Below are positions 25,155 through 34,382 of a stretch of DNA of 54,810 nt, piece after piece; positions within the stretch are counted from its first letter, which is position 1; the number at the start of each line of letters is the position of its first letter. The notes under the pieces were generated by a model that searched no databases, was not told the DNA's origin, and saw nothing but the letters and a program-made list of their open reading frames with translations. The translations under genes and the position numbers were made by a program. Source of the DNA: Phascolarctobacterium sp. (lineage in GTDB: Bacteria > Bacillota > Negativicutes > Acidaminococcales > Acidaminococcaceae); assembly GCF_030531065.1 (NCBI RefSeq), contig NZ_JAUNOQ010000015.1:1-54810 (forward strand). Reading direction: 5' to 3'.

Positions 25155-26906
25155 CTACAGGTTAATATCACCTTCGTAAACGTCGCCGCTGACCGGGTCC
25201 ACCGTTACCAGCGCGCCGTCCGGCAGCAGACTGGTAGCCTTGGCCGCGCCTACGATAACGGGCAGGCCGCAGGTAATGCCTACGATAGCCGTCGAAGAAG
25301 TCAAGCCGCCCTCCTCGGCAATGATGGCCGCCGCCTTAGCGGAAGCGGCGGGAACATATTCGTCGTTCAAAACGTCCACGACCAGTATATCGCCCTTTTG
25401 CAGCTTATCGCGGAAGTCGCTTGCGCTGCTGGCGATGCAAATGCGCCCGGTTACGGATTTGCGTCCGATGCCGGTGCCGTTAATAAGTTTGTTGCCCACA
25501 GTAACCACCTTAATTAAATTGGTACTGCCCGGAGTGCCGATAGGTACGCCGGCAGTTATAACAACGGAAGCTCCGTCGCCGATAGCGCCGTTATGCAGAG
25601 CGCATTGCAGCGACAGCTCGATCATTTCGTCAGTATTAGCCGAATAGGGTCCCAGAATAGGCTGAACGCCCCAATACAGCTGCATGGCGCGCACGCTCTT
25701 TTCCAAACGGGACACAGCCACAACCGTAGAACAGGGCTTGTACTTGGCAATCATCCGCGCCGTAAAGCCGGATTCGGTAATGGTTAAAATAGCGTCCGCC
25801 CTGATTTCCTGCGCAATCTGCACCGTGGCATGGCTGATAGCGTCCGTGGAATGAATGCGCTCGCTGATGCCCTTCTTTCTAAACAACGCCACATAGTCCA
25901 GGGACTGCTCCGTGCGCATGGCAATCTTAGCCATGGTCTGCACAGCCTCCAAAGGATATTTGCCCGACGCTGTTTCGCCGCTGAGCATGATAACGTCCGT
26001 GCCGTCGAAAATAGAATTAGCCACGTCGCTGGCTTCGGCGCGGGTAGCGCGGTAGCTGCTGATCATGCTTTCCAGCATCTGGGTTGCGGTGATAACAGGC
26101 TTGCCCGCCTTATTGCAACGGCTGATAATATCCTTCTGCACCAAAGGCACATCCTCCGTAGGAATTTCCACGCCCAAATCGCCGCGAGCCACCATGATGC
26201 CGTCGGACACGTTAATAATTTCGTCGATATGCTCTACGCCGGCTTCATTTTCAATTTTAGAAATGATGCCCATGCGCACTCCGGCTTCCTCCAGCACCTT
26301 GCGGATAGCGATAACGTCGTCCGCTTTCTGCACAAAGGAAGCGGCTATATAATCCATATCGTGCTGCGCGGCAAAAAGGATGTCGGCTCTGTCCTGCTCC
26401 GACAGGAAGGGCAGCTTGAGCTCCACGCCGGGGCAGGCCACGCGCTTGCGGGAGCTCAGCTCGCCGCCGTTGACTACCACCGTATGAATTTTGCAGCCCT
26501 CGATAGCCGTAACGCGCAGGGACAAAAGACCGTCGGCCAGCAAAATACGGCTGCCTGCTTCTAATTCCTGCGGCAGTCCCGCGTAATTAACATGGGCCAT
26601 CTGTTGGTCGCCCAAATAATCCTCTGTAGTCAGGGTGAATTCGTCGCCCTCCTGCAAAAATATTTTATCGTCGGCAAAAAGGCCTAACCGCATTTCCGGA
26701 CCCTTGGTATCGGCAATAGTAGCGACTACCTTACCGGCCTGAGCCGCCGCCTGACGCACCAGCGCCAAACGCTTTGCATGATCCGCATGGCTGCCGTGGG
26801 AAAAGTTGAAGCGCGCCAAATCCATACCGGCCTCAATCATCCTTTGCAGCAGCTCTGCGTTATCCGTACTGGGGCCTACTGTACAAATGATTTTCGTCTT
26901 TTTCAT
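25155..26906 (-). CDS. pyk: pyruvate kinase
   Basis: Converts PEP and ADP to pyruvate and ATP. The protein has 583 residues, the long Firmicute form. The catalytic core includes KKTKIICTVGPSTDN, LARFNFSHGSHADH, ATIADTKGPEMRLG and the active-site region NVSDGIMVARGDLGVEIP with TATQMLESM. The extra C-terminal domain (ILVVDVLNDEYVPAASAKAAAIIAEEGG and GITCGLPVIVGAAKATSLL) is the PEP-utilising mobile domain typical of this form. Start ATG at 26906 directly before KKTKII. It is preceded 14 nt upstream by a small conserved protein gene. It would oppose the PPDK-type activity controlled from the ccpN locus. Confidence 0.96.
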   Translation of the reverse strand: MKKTKIICTVGPSTDNAELLQRMIEAGMDLARFNFSHGSHADHAKRLALVRQAAAQAGKVVATIADTKGPEMRLGLFADDKIFLQEGDEFTLTTEDYLGDQQMAHVNYAGLPQELEAGSRILLADGLLSLRVTAIEGCKIHTVVVNGGELSSRKRVACPGVELKLPFLSEQDRADILFAAQHDMDYIAASFVQKADDVIAIRKVLEEAGVRMGIISKIENEAGVEHIDEIINVSDGIMVARGDLGVEIPTEDVPLVQKDIISRCNKAGKPVITATQMLESMISSYRATRAEASDVANSIFDGTDVIMLSGETASGKYPLEAVQTMAKIAMRTEQSLDYVALFRKKGISERIHSTDAISHATVQIAQEIRADAILTITESGFTARMIAKYKPCSTVVAVSRLEKSVRAMQLYWGVQPILGPYSANTDEMIELSLQCALHNGAIGDGASVVITAGVPIGTPGSTNLIKVVTVGNKLINGTGIGRKSVTGRICIASSASDFRDKLQKGDILVVDVLNDEYVPAASAKAAAIIAEEGGLTSSTAIVGITCGLPVIVGAAKATSLLPDGALVTVDPVSGDVYEGDINL

Positions 26907-26920
26907 CGGAACTGTTCCCC

Positions 26921-27115
26921 CTAGCATTGAAACTTATTTTCACACAAAACCTCGTAAGCGTCCTCCGCTTCGGAAACGGGCACGCAGATTTCGTAAGCCT
27001 TGGTATGCTTGCCGCCTGCGCTCTTTACCCGCACCAAAAAGCCGTTGTCCGTCAGCAGCTTTTGCAGCCGCTGGGCCATAGCCTCGGTTTGAGCGATATA
27101 CAAAACTTTCCACAT
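26921..27115 (-). CDS. small conserved protein upstream of pyk (DUF2007-like)
   Basis: 64 residues starting MWKVLYIAQTEAMAQRLQ, with LLTDNGFLVRVKSAG and a C-terminal EICVPVSEAEDAYEVL. The beta-alpha-beta layout resembles the small putative signal-transducing proteins of the DUF2007 type. I recall similar proteins beside pfkA/pyk in clostridia, where some are mislabelled as glutamate decarboxylase. It has no decarboxylase motif. The ATG at 27115 was chosen because the longer frame adds an unrelated leader. It lies 14 nt before pyk and is probably co-transcribed with it. Confidence 0.65.
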   Translation of the reverse strand: MWKVLYIAQTEAMAQRLQKLLTDNGFLVRVKSAGGKHTKAYEICVPVSEAEDAYEVLCENKFQC

Positions 27116-27164
27116 GATTCGTACAACTCCATTGTGATTGATAGCTTCACTTATATGCAAAGTA

Positions 27165-27203
27165 GCTAGAGGCAGGCTGAATAGGATTCAGTGCGCCTCT
27201 AGC
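27165..27203. other. hairpin between etfA and the pyk transcript
   Basis: Nested inverted repeat: outer stem GCTAGAGGC/GCCTCTAGC, inner stem CTGAAT/ATTCAG. It has no T-run, so it is either a weak terminator for etfA or an mRNA 3'-end stabiliser. Confidence 0.5.
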
Positions 27204-27215
27204 CGTATAAATTAT

Positions 27216-28415
27216 TTATTCCTTATAGGCCTTGATTTTAGCGATCAGCTTAGGCAATACGACGTTCACATCGCCTACGATGCCGTAATGAGCCACGGTG
27301 AAAATAGGCGCGTTGGCGTCCTTATTGATAGCCACAATGATATCCGATTCTTTCATGCCGGACAAATGCTGAATAGCGCCGCTGATGCCGCAGGCGAAGT
27401 AAATGCGCGGAGCGACGGTTTTGCCGGATTGGCCTACCTGCTGGGAATGCGTGAGCCAGCCTTCGTCCACAACTGCGCGGGAGCCCGCTACGGCGCCATT
27501 TTCAAACAGGCCTGCCAACTCTTCCAGCAGTGCGAATTTATCCTGGCTGCCCATGCCGCGACCGCCTGCCGCGATAACCTCGGCGTCCTCGATTTTAATG
27601 GTATTACCGCCGGCCAGAGGAGCCTTGCTCAGCAGCTCAACCTTGGATTCAGCGCCTGCTGCCGGGGTAAAGGCGATAACCTCGCCGGTGCGTCCTGTAT
27701 CCGGAGCCAGTGCCTTGAACACCTTGGGACGAACGGTGCCCATTTGCGGACGGTGCTCGTCACAAACGATGGTGGCGTAAATATTGCCGCCCAAAGCCGG
27801 ACGGGTCCAGGCTACCAGCTTATCCTCGGTCATATCCAGAGCGGTGCAGTCGGCGCACAGGCCGGTGTGCAGGCGTGCCGCTACGCGCGGAGCCAGGTCG
27901 CGGCCGTCGCTGGTAGCGCCCAGTACCAGGGCAGAAGGCTTATATTCCTTAACCAGCTGGCAAACTGCATCCGTATATAAATCAGTATTATAATCCGCAT
28001 ATTGAGCGCCCGTTACCACATAAACCTTTTCTGCGCCTGCGGCGATCAGCTTCTGCGGAATATCGCCCGCTTCGGCGGCTATCAGCACGGCGCAGCATTT
28101 TTCACCGGCCTTTGCAGCCAGCTCGCTGGTAGCGCCCAGCAGCTCGTAGGTAACTCCCATAGGCTCGCCGTTTTCCAGCTCGGCGATAACCCACAGGTCC
28201 GCGCCCTGATTATTTTCCACAGCCTGCTTCTCAGCGGCAGCAGCTTCCGGAGCGATAGCCTCTACCGGGCATTCTCCCACGCAAGCGCCGCAGGAAATGC
28301 AGGACTCGCCGTCGACCATAGCCTTACCGTCAACCATACTAATTGCGCCTACGGGGCAAACTGCCTCACAGGATTGGCAGCCAATACATTCTTCTCTATT
28401 TACTTTCATTGCCAT
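27216..28415 (-). CDS. etfA: electron transfer flavoprotein alpha subunit with N-terminal ferredoxin domain
   Basis: 399 residues. The first 60 hold two [4Fe-4S] motifs, CIGCQSCEAVCPVGA and CISCGACVGECPVEA. The EtfA body then runs from DLWVIAELENGEP to the C-terminal FAD site with GAVAGSRAVVDEGWL, GQSGKTVAPRIYFACGISGAIQH and the final HYGIVGDVNVVLPKL. Fused ferredoxin domains occur in EtfA proteins of some anaerobes and can pass electrons between the flavin and a ferredoxin or dehydrogenase partner. It follows etfB after 10 nt. No acyl-CoA or lactate dehydrogenase gene lies beside it, so the electron donor is not evident. The ATG at 28415 has GAGG 8 nt upstream; a GTG three codons earlier is possible. 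Confidence 0.94.
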   Translation of the reverse strand: MAMKVNREECIGCQSCEAVCPVGAISMVDGKAMVDGESCISCGACVGECPVEAIAPEAAAAEKQAVENNQGADLWVIAELENGEPMGVTYELLGATSELAAKAGEKCCAVLIAAEAGDIPQKLIAAGAEKVYVVTGAQYADYNTDLYTDAVCQLVKEYKPSALVLGATSDGRDLAPRVAARLHTGLCADCTALDMTEDKLVAWTRPALGGNIYATIVCDEHRPQMGTVRPKVFKALAPDTGRTGEVIAFTPAAGAESKVELLSKAPLAGGNTIKIEDAEVIAAGGRGMGSQDKFALLEELAGLFENGAVAGSRAVVDEGWLTHSQQVGQSGKTVAPRIYFACGISGAIQHLSGMKESDIIVAINKDANAPIFTVAHYGIVGDVNVVLPKLIAKIKAYKE

Positions 28416-28425
28416 TACATTCACC

Positions 28426-29220
28426 TCAGCGAGAAATAATTTTTGCTGCTACCAGCTTATCGAACAGCATATCCACGGCCTTATCGGCATCCTCTTCCGC
28501 AATAATTTCGCTATGGATTTCAGGCGGAACCGGCGTAAAGGACTTTTTAACCTTAGTCGGAGAACCAACCAGACCCACGGCGGCCTCGTCAATACCCAGG
28601 TCGGCGACGGTCAGCGTCGGGATCTTAGCCTTGCGGGCCTTCATCTTGCCTTTAATGCTGGCAAAGCGCGGCTCCTTTTCCGCTTTGGTAATGGTAACCA
28701 GCAGCGGCGCAGGAGCAGCCATGGTCATAGAGCTGCTTTCAGTTTCGCGCTCGGCGATAAATTTGCCGTCCACATATTGCAGGCTCAAAGCGCCGGTAAT
28801 CTGGGGAATGCCCAAATGCTCGGCAATTTCCGGGCCAACCTGAGCGGTATCGCCGTCCACAGCCTGCTTGCCGCACAGAATCAAATCAAATTCGCCCAAA
28901 TGCTTAATAGCGGCAGCCAAAGCCAGGCTGGTAGCCAGTGTGTCGGACCCGGCCAAAGCGCGGTCGCTGAGCAAAGCGGCCTCATCCGCGCCCATCGCGA
29001 TAGCTTCCTTCAAAACGTCGGTAGCCTGGGGCAAGCCCATGGAAACGACGGTAACCTTAGCGCCCTCTTTATCCTTGAGGCACAAAGCGGTTTCCAAAGC
29101 CTGGCGGTCGAAGGGGTTCATGATATTCTCCACGCCCTCGCGCAACAAGGTGCGCGTTTCCGGATTAAACTTGACTTTTTCCGTATCCGGCGTTTGTTTA
29201 ATACATACTATAATATTCAT
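28426..29220 (-). CDS. etfB: electron transfer flavoprotein beta subunit
   Basis: 264 residues, standard size. It opens MNIIVCIKQTPDTEKVKFN, continues with the conserved NPFDRQALETALCLKD and the nucleotide-binding region DLILCGKQAVDGDTAQVGPEIAEHLG, and ends in the typical C-terminal arm that embraces EtfA. It pairs with the downstream etfA. Strong ribosome-binding site AAGGAGG 6 nt before the ATG. A promoter is predicted in the 79-nt gap behind dnaE, so EtfBA can be expressed apart from dnaE. Confidence 0.95.
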   Translation of the reverse strand: MNIIVCIKQTPDTEKVKFNPETRTLLREGVENIMNPFDRQALETALCLKDKEGAKVTVVSMGLPQATDVLKEAIAMGADEAALLSDRALAGSDTLATSLALAAAIKHLGEFDLILCGKQAVDGDTAQVGPEIAEHLGIPQITGALSLQYVDGKFIAERETESSSMTMAAPAPLLVTITKAEKEPRFASIKGKMKARKAKIPTLTVADLGIDEAAVGLVGSPTKVKKSFTPVPPEIHSEIIAEEDADKAVDMLFDKLVAAKIISR

Positions 29221-29262
29221 TTGCAGCCTCCTTGCAATTCTTATAAGCATATTCTTGTATAT

Positions 29263-29292
29263 ATTCTAACATTTTTACTAATGGCCTTGCAA
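29263..29292 (-). promoter_or_regulatory. candidate promoter of etfBA
   Basis: Minus strand TTGCAA, 18-nt spacer, TAGAAT, about 43 nt before the etfB start and just after the dnaE stop. Confidence 0.5.
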
Positions 29293-29299
29293 GCTTAAT

Positions 29300-32200
29300 C
29301 TACATAAAGCATCCGCGACCAAGGATTTTTTCTATATCCGCTTTGAAGCCGTCCGTATCGCTGCTCACCCAAAAATTAGGCGTCGTTTTAATCACTCTGC
29401 GCGAGCCCAGCAGCCGCAGGTAAACCACATCGCCGCCGGGATATTTTTTAAACACCTGCATCAGCTCCCGCTGCACCAAAGCGTTTTCCAGGTAGCCTGG
29501 TATCCGCAGGCGTACCTCCTTAGGTCCGGCGTTGGATAGCTTGCGCACGGACATCGCGACAATTTTATTTTCCCGCTCGTCCACGCTGAAGCGCCCTTCG
29601 ACAGAAACGATATTTTCCTGATAAATCTCCTTCAAGCATTGATGATAGGTTCTGGCAAAAACCAGCACTAAAAACCTGCCGGTAAAATCCTCCAGCGTCA
29701 ACAGCGCCATGGTTTCGCCTTTTTTGGTCGTCTTAATAGTGCAGGAGGAAATGATACCCGCCACGCGCACCGTCTGCCCGTCCGCAATAGCGGAATCGCC
29801 CATAAACTGATGCAGCGGCATATACTGCTTCATAACCTCTTTATATTCGCTTAACGGATGGTCGGTAACGTAAAATCCTATCAGCTCTTTTTCATTCTGC
29901 AAAATAGTCTGCTTGGGCATTTCCGGCACATCTGGCAACTTAATATCTGCGGCAGCCAAATCGGCGTCGTCGTCAAACAGTCCCAACTGACCGCTGGCCT
30001 GATCCTTTTGATAAGCCATGCCCAAATCCACAACTCTGTCCAAAACGGCCATCAACTGGGAACGCTTGGCGCCAAAGGAATCCATAGCGCCGCAGCAGAT
30101 CAGATTTTCAATAACCCGTTTATTGACACTGCGCATATTGACGCGGCTGCAAAAATCCAACAGGCTGGTAAAAGGCCCTTCCTTATCCCGAGCCGCAATA
30201 ATCTCGTCCACCGCCGAATCGCCCACGCTCTTGATACCCGCCAGGCCGAAACGAATGGCCTTATTTTTGTCTACGGTAAAGTGCAGGCCGCTCTTATTGA
30301 TATCCGGCGGCAAAATAGCAATATTGGCATTGCGGCATACCGAAATATACCAGCTCAGCTTATCGCTGTCCAAAATTACGCTGTTCAAGAAAGCCGCCAT
30401 AAACTGCGGCCGCCAGTGAGCCTTTAAATAAGCAGTCTGATACGCCACCAAAGCGTAAGCTACGGAGTGGGATTTATTAAAGCCATAACCGGCAAAATGC
30501 TGCAAAAGCGCAAAAACCTTCTCGCTCAAAGCGCGGGGAATGCTATGCTCCCGCTGCGCGCCCTCGATAAAGGCCTGCCGCATGGAATCCAGCTCCTTGG
30601 CCTTTTTCTTGCCCATAGCGCGGCGCAGAATATCGGCCTGACCCAGGGAAAAGCCTGCCAAAGCGGAGGTTATCTGCATAACCTGCTCCTGGTACAGAAT
30701 AACGCCGTAGGTATCCTCCAAAATCGGCTCCATCAACGGATGCAGCACCTCGGCGGTACGCTGCCCGTGACGTCCGGCAATAAAGTCCTCGGCCATGCCG
30801 GTGCCTAAGGGGCCGGGGCGGTACAAAGCCACCAGCGGTATTAAATCCTCAAAGCTTTCTGGAGCCAAATCCACTACCAATTTAGTAATGCCCGCCGATT
30901 CCAGCTGGAACACGCAGGAAGTATCGCCCTGACGCAGCATGGCGCAGGTCGCCTCGTCCGCCAGAGGAATATTATCTATATCTATTTTTTCACCCGTCGT
31001 CTGCTCGATGAATTTAATACAATCGCCAATAACCGTCAAGGTACGCAGGCCCAAAAAGTCCATCTTGAGCAGCCCCAGATTTTCCACCTTGTCCTTGTCG
31101 TACTGGGTAATAACGCCCGTACCCTCGCTGCTCAGCTGCAGGGGCACATAATTGCACAAATCGTGGGGCGCTATAATAACGCCTGCGGCATGCGTACCGG
31201 CGTTGCGGGGCAGCCCCTCCACGCTTTTAGCCAGGTCGATAATCTGCTTGACCTCCGGCCGCGTATTATAGGCCTCCTTTAAATCGTTGCTGGCAACCAG
31301 CGCCTTGTCCAAAGTCATGCCAAGCTCACGGGGGATGAGCTTGGCAACCTCGTCGCAAATGCTGTAGGACATACCCAGGGCCTTGCCCACGTCGCGCACT
31401 GCCGCCCGCGCCTGCAAAGTGCCGAAGGTAATAATCTGCGCTACCCGCTCCTGACCGTAGCGGCGCACCACATAATCCAGCACCTGATTGCGCTTCATAT
31501 AGCAAAAATCCGTATCGATATCGGGCATGCTGACGCGCTCCGGATTCAGAAAGCGTTCAAAAAGCAGATGATAGCGCAGCGGGTCGATATTCGTAATCCG
31601 CAGCAGATAGGCCACGATACTCCCGGCAGCGCTGCCGCGTCCCGGTCCTACTAAAATATCGTGCTTCCGGCAATAGCTGATAAAATCCCACACGATGAGG
31701 AAATAGCAGGCATAGCCCATTTCGTTGATAATATGCAGCTCAAAATCAAGACGCTTCCGTACCTCGTCGGTTATCTCCGCATAATGCGCCGGCAAAGCCT
31801 GCTCGCACAAATAGCGCAGATAGCTGGCGGCGTCGTAGCCATCCGGCACGGGGAACTCCGGCAGCAGCAAATGGGCAAAATCCAGCTGCACATTGCAGCG
31901 GTCGGCAATGAGATTAGTATTCTCCAACGCTTCGGGGCAATCGCTAAAAGCTGCCGCCATTTCCTCATAGCTCTTCAGATAAAAGCTGTCGTTGGGAAAG
32001 CGCATTCTGTTAGGCTCGTCCACCGTGCTGGTAGTCTGAATGCACAGCAGAATATCCTGCGCCGCAGCGTCCTCCCGGCGCACATAATGCAGGTCGTTGG
32101 TCGCCACCACCTTCAGTCCGAATTCCTGCGCCAGCTGCTTCAAACCGGCGTTAGCCCGGCGTTCCTCCTCTAGGTCGTGGTTCTGCAGCTCCAAAAAATA

Positions 32201-32704
32201 ATTATCCTTGCCAAAAATATCTATATATTCCTGCACGCAGCGGCGGGCACCGTCCATATTGCCCTGGGCAATCAGCCGCGGCAGTTCGCCTGCAATACAG
32301 GCGCTCAGACAGATAACGCCCTCACTGTTGGCGCGCAGCACGTCCTTATCCACGCGGGGACGGTAATAAAAGCCCTCCAGATGCCCGATGCTGACAATCT
32401 TCATCAGGTTATGATAGCCCGTATCGTTTTCTGCCAGCAGAATTAAATGGTACATATCGCGGTTGTTTTTTTCCAGATGCGAGCCCGGCGCCAGATATAC
32501 CTCGCAGCCGATAATGGGCTTGATGCCCTGCTTTCTGCATTCCTGATAAAACTCTACCGCGCCATACATCACGCCATGGTCGGTAATCGCCAGGCTGTCC
32601 ATCCCCAGCTCCTTGGCGTAGGCCACCAGCTCCGGAATTTTAGACGCGCCGTCCAGCAGGCTGTATTGCGTATGCACATGTAAATGTGTAAATCGTTTCG
32701 TCAT
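29300..32704 (-). CDS. dnaE: DNA polymerase III alpha subunit (DnaE)
   Basis: 1134 residues. The N-terminal PHP domain opens FTHLHVHTQYSLLDGAS. The polymerase core includes VGPGRGSAAGSIVAYLL and the catalytic aspartates in MPDIDTDFCYMKR (near residue 400). FAGYGFNKSHSVAYALVAYQTAYLKAH precedes the helix-hairpin-helix region (IENLICCGAMDSFG). The C-terminal OB-fold shows VRVAGIISSCTIKTTKKGETMALLTLED. It is the DnaE1 form, the replicase type of most bacteria. A PolC polymerase, if present, lies elsewhere. Upstream a sodium symporter gene ends 30 nt before dnaE. Confidence 0.97.
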   Translation of the reverse strand: MTKRFTHLHVHTQYSLLDGASKIPELVAYAKELGMDSLAITDHGVMYGAVEFYQECRKQGIKPIIGCEVYLAPGSHLEKNNRDMYHLILLAENDTGYHNLMKIVSIGHLEGFYYRPRVDKDVLRANSEGVICLSACIAGELPRLIAQGNMDGARRCVQEYIDIFGKDNYFLELQNHDLEEERRANAGLKQLAQEFGLKVVATNDLHYVRREDAAAQDILLCIQTTSTVDEPNRMRFPNDSFYLKSYEEMAAAFSDCPEALENTNLIADRCNVQLDFAHLLLPEFPVPDGYDAASYLRYLCEQALPAHYAEITDEVRKRLDFELHIINEMGYACYFLIVWDFISYCRKHDILVGPGRGSAAGSIVAYLLRITNIDPLRYHLLFERFLNPERVSMPDIDTDFCYMKRNQVLDYVVRRYGQERVAQIITFGTLQARAAVRDVGKALGMSYSICDEVAKLIPRELGMTLDKALVASNDLKEAYNTRPEVKQIIDLAKSVEGLPRNAGTHAAGVIIAPHDLCNYVPLQLSSEGTGVITQYDKDKVENLGLLKMDFLGLRTLTVIGDCIKFIEQTTGEKIDIDNIPLADEATCAMLRQGDTSCVFQLESAGITKLVVDLAPESFEDLIPLVALYRPGPLGTGMAEDFIAGRHGQRTAEVLHPLMEPILEDTYGVILYQEQVMQITSALAGFSLGQADILRRAMGKKKAKELDSMRQAFIEGAQREHSIPRALSEKVFALLQHFAGYGFNKSHSVAYALVAYQTAYLKAHWRPQFMAAFLNSVILDSDKLSWYISVCRNANIAILPPDINKSGLHFTVDKNKAIRFGLAGIKSVGDSAVDEIIAARDKEGPFTSLLDFCSRVNMRSVNKRVIENLICCGAMDSFGAKRSQLMAVLDRVVDLGMAYQKDQASGQLGLFDDDADLAAADIKLPDVPEMPKQTILQNEKELIGFYVTDHPLSEYKEVMKQYMPLHQFMGDSAIADGQTVRVAGIISSCTIKTTKKGETMALLTLEDFTGRFLVLVFARTYHQCLKEIYQENIVSVEGRFSVDERENKIVAMSVRKLSNAGPKEVRLRIPGYLENALVQRELMQVFKKYPGGDVVYLRLLGSRRVIKTTPNFWVSSDTDGFKADIEKILGRGCFM

Positions 32705-32734
32705 TGTGGTTTCCTTTTACCTTTTATATAATAC

Positions 32735-34111
32735 TTACTCTTTCCTTCCCCACCACAGTCCTATGGCCAAAAAAATCAAATTATAGAACAGCGCGGGGAA
32801 CAAGCTGTTGATCTGCCAAGGGCTGATATACTTCCAAAAGACAGCCGCAAAAATACCGGCCGCCATAGCCGCCACGCCCATGGACGCGCGTACCCTGCCC
32901 GGAAAGAAAATGCAGAAGGTCAGAGGCAGGAAGATGCCGCTGCCGCGCAGAGCCATGGACAAATAATTCCATTCCAGCACCGACGAATCCAAATGGAAGA
33001 AAACAAAGATTACGGCGCAGACAGCCGCCGTCAACACGCTGAAACGGCTGGCCCACAGCAAATTAGCGGACGTAGCGCCGCGCCACAGCTTACTGATAAT
33101 ATCACGGGAAAGCATGGTGCCGATGCCCAGCGAAAGCCCGGCAATAGAGGACAGCGCCGACAGCAGCACCGCCGCCAGTCCCACGCCCCCCAGCCAATCT
33201 GGCAGATAGGTAGCAAGATACAGCGGCAGCGCGTCGATGGAGCTTATTTGCGGATGCTGCGCATGCATGAACATGCCGATAACAACGGAAGGCAAGCCCA
33301 CGGGAATAATAACCACAGCCGCAGCCACGCAGCCAGCAGCAGCAGTTTTGCTGTCCTTAGCGCTGAACAAAGCCTGCACATAGGTCTGCGTGGAAATAAC
33401 GCCCACGACCATGGAAGCCAGGCTTACCAGTCCGTCCTCCATGCCGCGGCCGAAAAGGCTGAACCAGGGATGCGCAGGGAAAGCCGCCTGCAGACCCTGC
33501 CAGCCGCCTGAATCCGTAAAGGCTAAAAAGCCGCCGACAAAGATAGTGCAGAAAATCAGGCAGATTTTAATAAGCCCCGCCATGCCGCTGCCGCTAATGC
33601 CGCCGAAAAAGACAAAGCCCGCAGTAATCAGCACAATAAGTACACCTGCCGTCGTCAGATTCACGTTAAAAATACCGGCCACTAAATGCAGCGCCGTCAG
33701 CGTACTGGCTACAATACTGAAAAAAATACCGGCAGAGGACGACAGGGTAGCCAGCCACCCCGCACGCTTACCGTAATTCGTCACTAAAAATTCCGCCACT
33801 GTGGTCAGTCCGCTGCGGCGCAATGGTCTGGCGTAAAAAGCCGCCATAACCAGCAGCGCGATGCCGCTGCCCAAGGTAAACCACCAGGCCGTCAGGCCCA
33901 GCGTAAAGCCCAGCTGCGCAGTACCTACGGTAGCAGCGCCGCCGACCAGTGTGCCGATGATGCTGCCTGCGACGAGCCCCGCTCCGGCGCTGCGTCCGCC
34001 CACATCATAATCGTCAGCCGATTTAATTTTTCTGGCAGCAAGAATGCCGGGCAGCATAGTCAATACAATGGTCACAACCAGACTTACTAAATGTACTGCC
34101 GATAACTTCAT
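32735..34111 (-). CDS. sodium:solute symporter family protein
   Basis: 458-residue membrane protein with about 12-13 hydrophobic segments. It shows the start of the SSS family fold: SADDYDVGGRSAGAGLVAGSIIGTLVGGAATVGTAQLG, followed by GLTAWWFTLGSGIALLVMAAFYARPLR. The central LASMVVGVISTQTYVQALFSAKDSKTA and ALLSSIAGLSLGIGTMLSRDI are also family traits. It probably couples Na+ entry to uptake of an organic solute such as a sugar, amino acid or carboxylate; the substrate is unknown. I took the ATG at 34111 over the adjacent GTG. It may be transcribed into dnaE, since only 30 nt separate them. Confidence 0.85.
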   Translation of the reverse strand: MKLSAVHLVSLVVTIVLTMLPGILAARKIKSADDYDVGGRSAGAGLVAGSIIGTLVGGAATVGTAQLGFTLGLTAWWFTLGSGIALLVMAAFYARPLRRSGLTTVAEFLVTNYGKRAGWLATLSSSAGIFFSIVASTLTALHLVAGIFNVNLTTAGVLIVLITAGFVFFGGISGSGMAGLIKICLIFCTIFVGGFLAFTDSGGWQGLQAAFPAHPWFSLFGRGMEDGLVSLASMVVGVISTQTYVQALFSAKDSKTAAAGCVAAAVVIIPVGLPSVVIGMFMHAQHPQISSIDALPLYLATYLPDWLGGVGLAAVLLSALSSIAGLSLGIGTMLSRDIISKLWRGATSANLLWASRFSVLTAAVCAVIFVFFHLDSSVLEWNYLSMALRGSGIFLPLTFCIFFPGRVRASMGVAAMAAGIFAAVFWKYISPWQINSLFPALFYNLIFLAIGLWWGRKE

Positions 34112-34182
34112 CACTAATACACCTTCTTCATATAACTGTCAGCACTTTACTACTGGGGACTAGCACACAAAACACCATATTA

Positions 34183-34191
34183 AGTATACCA
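34183..34191 (-). promoter_or_regulatory. extended -10 promoter of the symporter gene
   Basis: Minus strand TGGTATACT about 70 nt before the symporter start. No -35 at proper spacing. Confidence 0.45.
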
Positions 34192-34303
34192 CATTTCCGT
34201 CAAATTGAAAAATCTATCTGCTCATATCAAAATAAACCCGCTGCCGCGCCGCTTTTCTCACACCACTGTAACTATCTGTACATATAATTAAGGGCCGACA
34301 TCC

Positions 34304-34332
34304 TTGCGGAAAGCAAAAGTTTTCGCTATAAT
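34304..34332 (+). promoter_or_regulatory. promoter of the hydrogenase operon
   Basis: TTGCGG, 17-nt spacer, TATAAT, about 50 nt before the ATG at 34383. Confidence 0.75.
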
Positions 34333-34382
34333 ATAATGTATACCCAAATTTTAATTAGTGTATGCTTTTTTGGAGGATGAAT

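Noticed and set aside
27138-27980. 280-codon plus-strand open frame opposite etfA
   Set aside because: Antisense shadow of etfA with low-complexity composition and no start signal.
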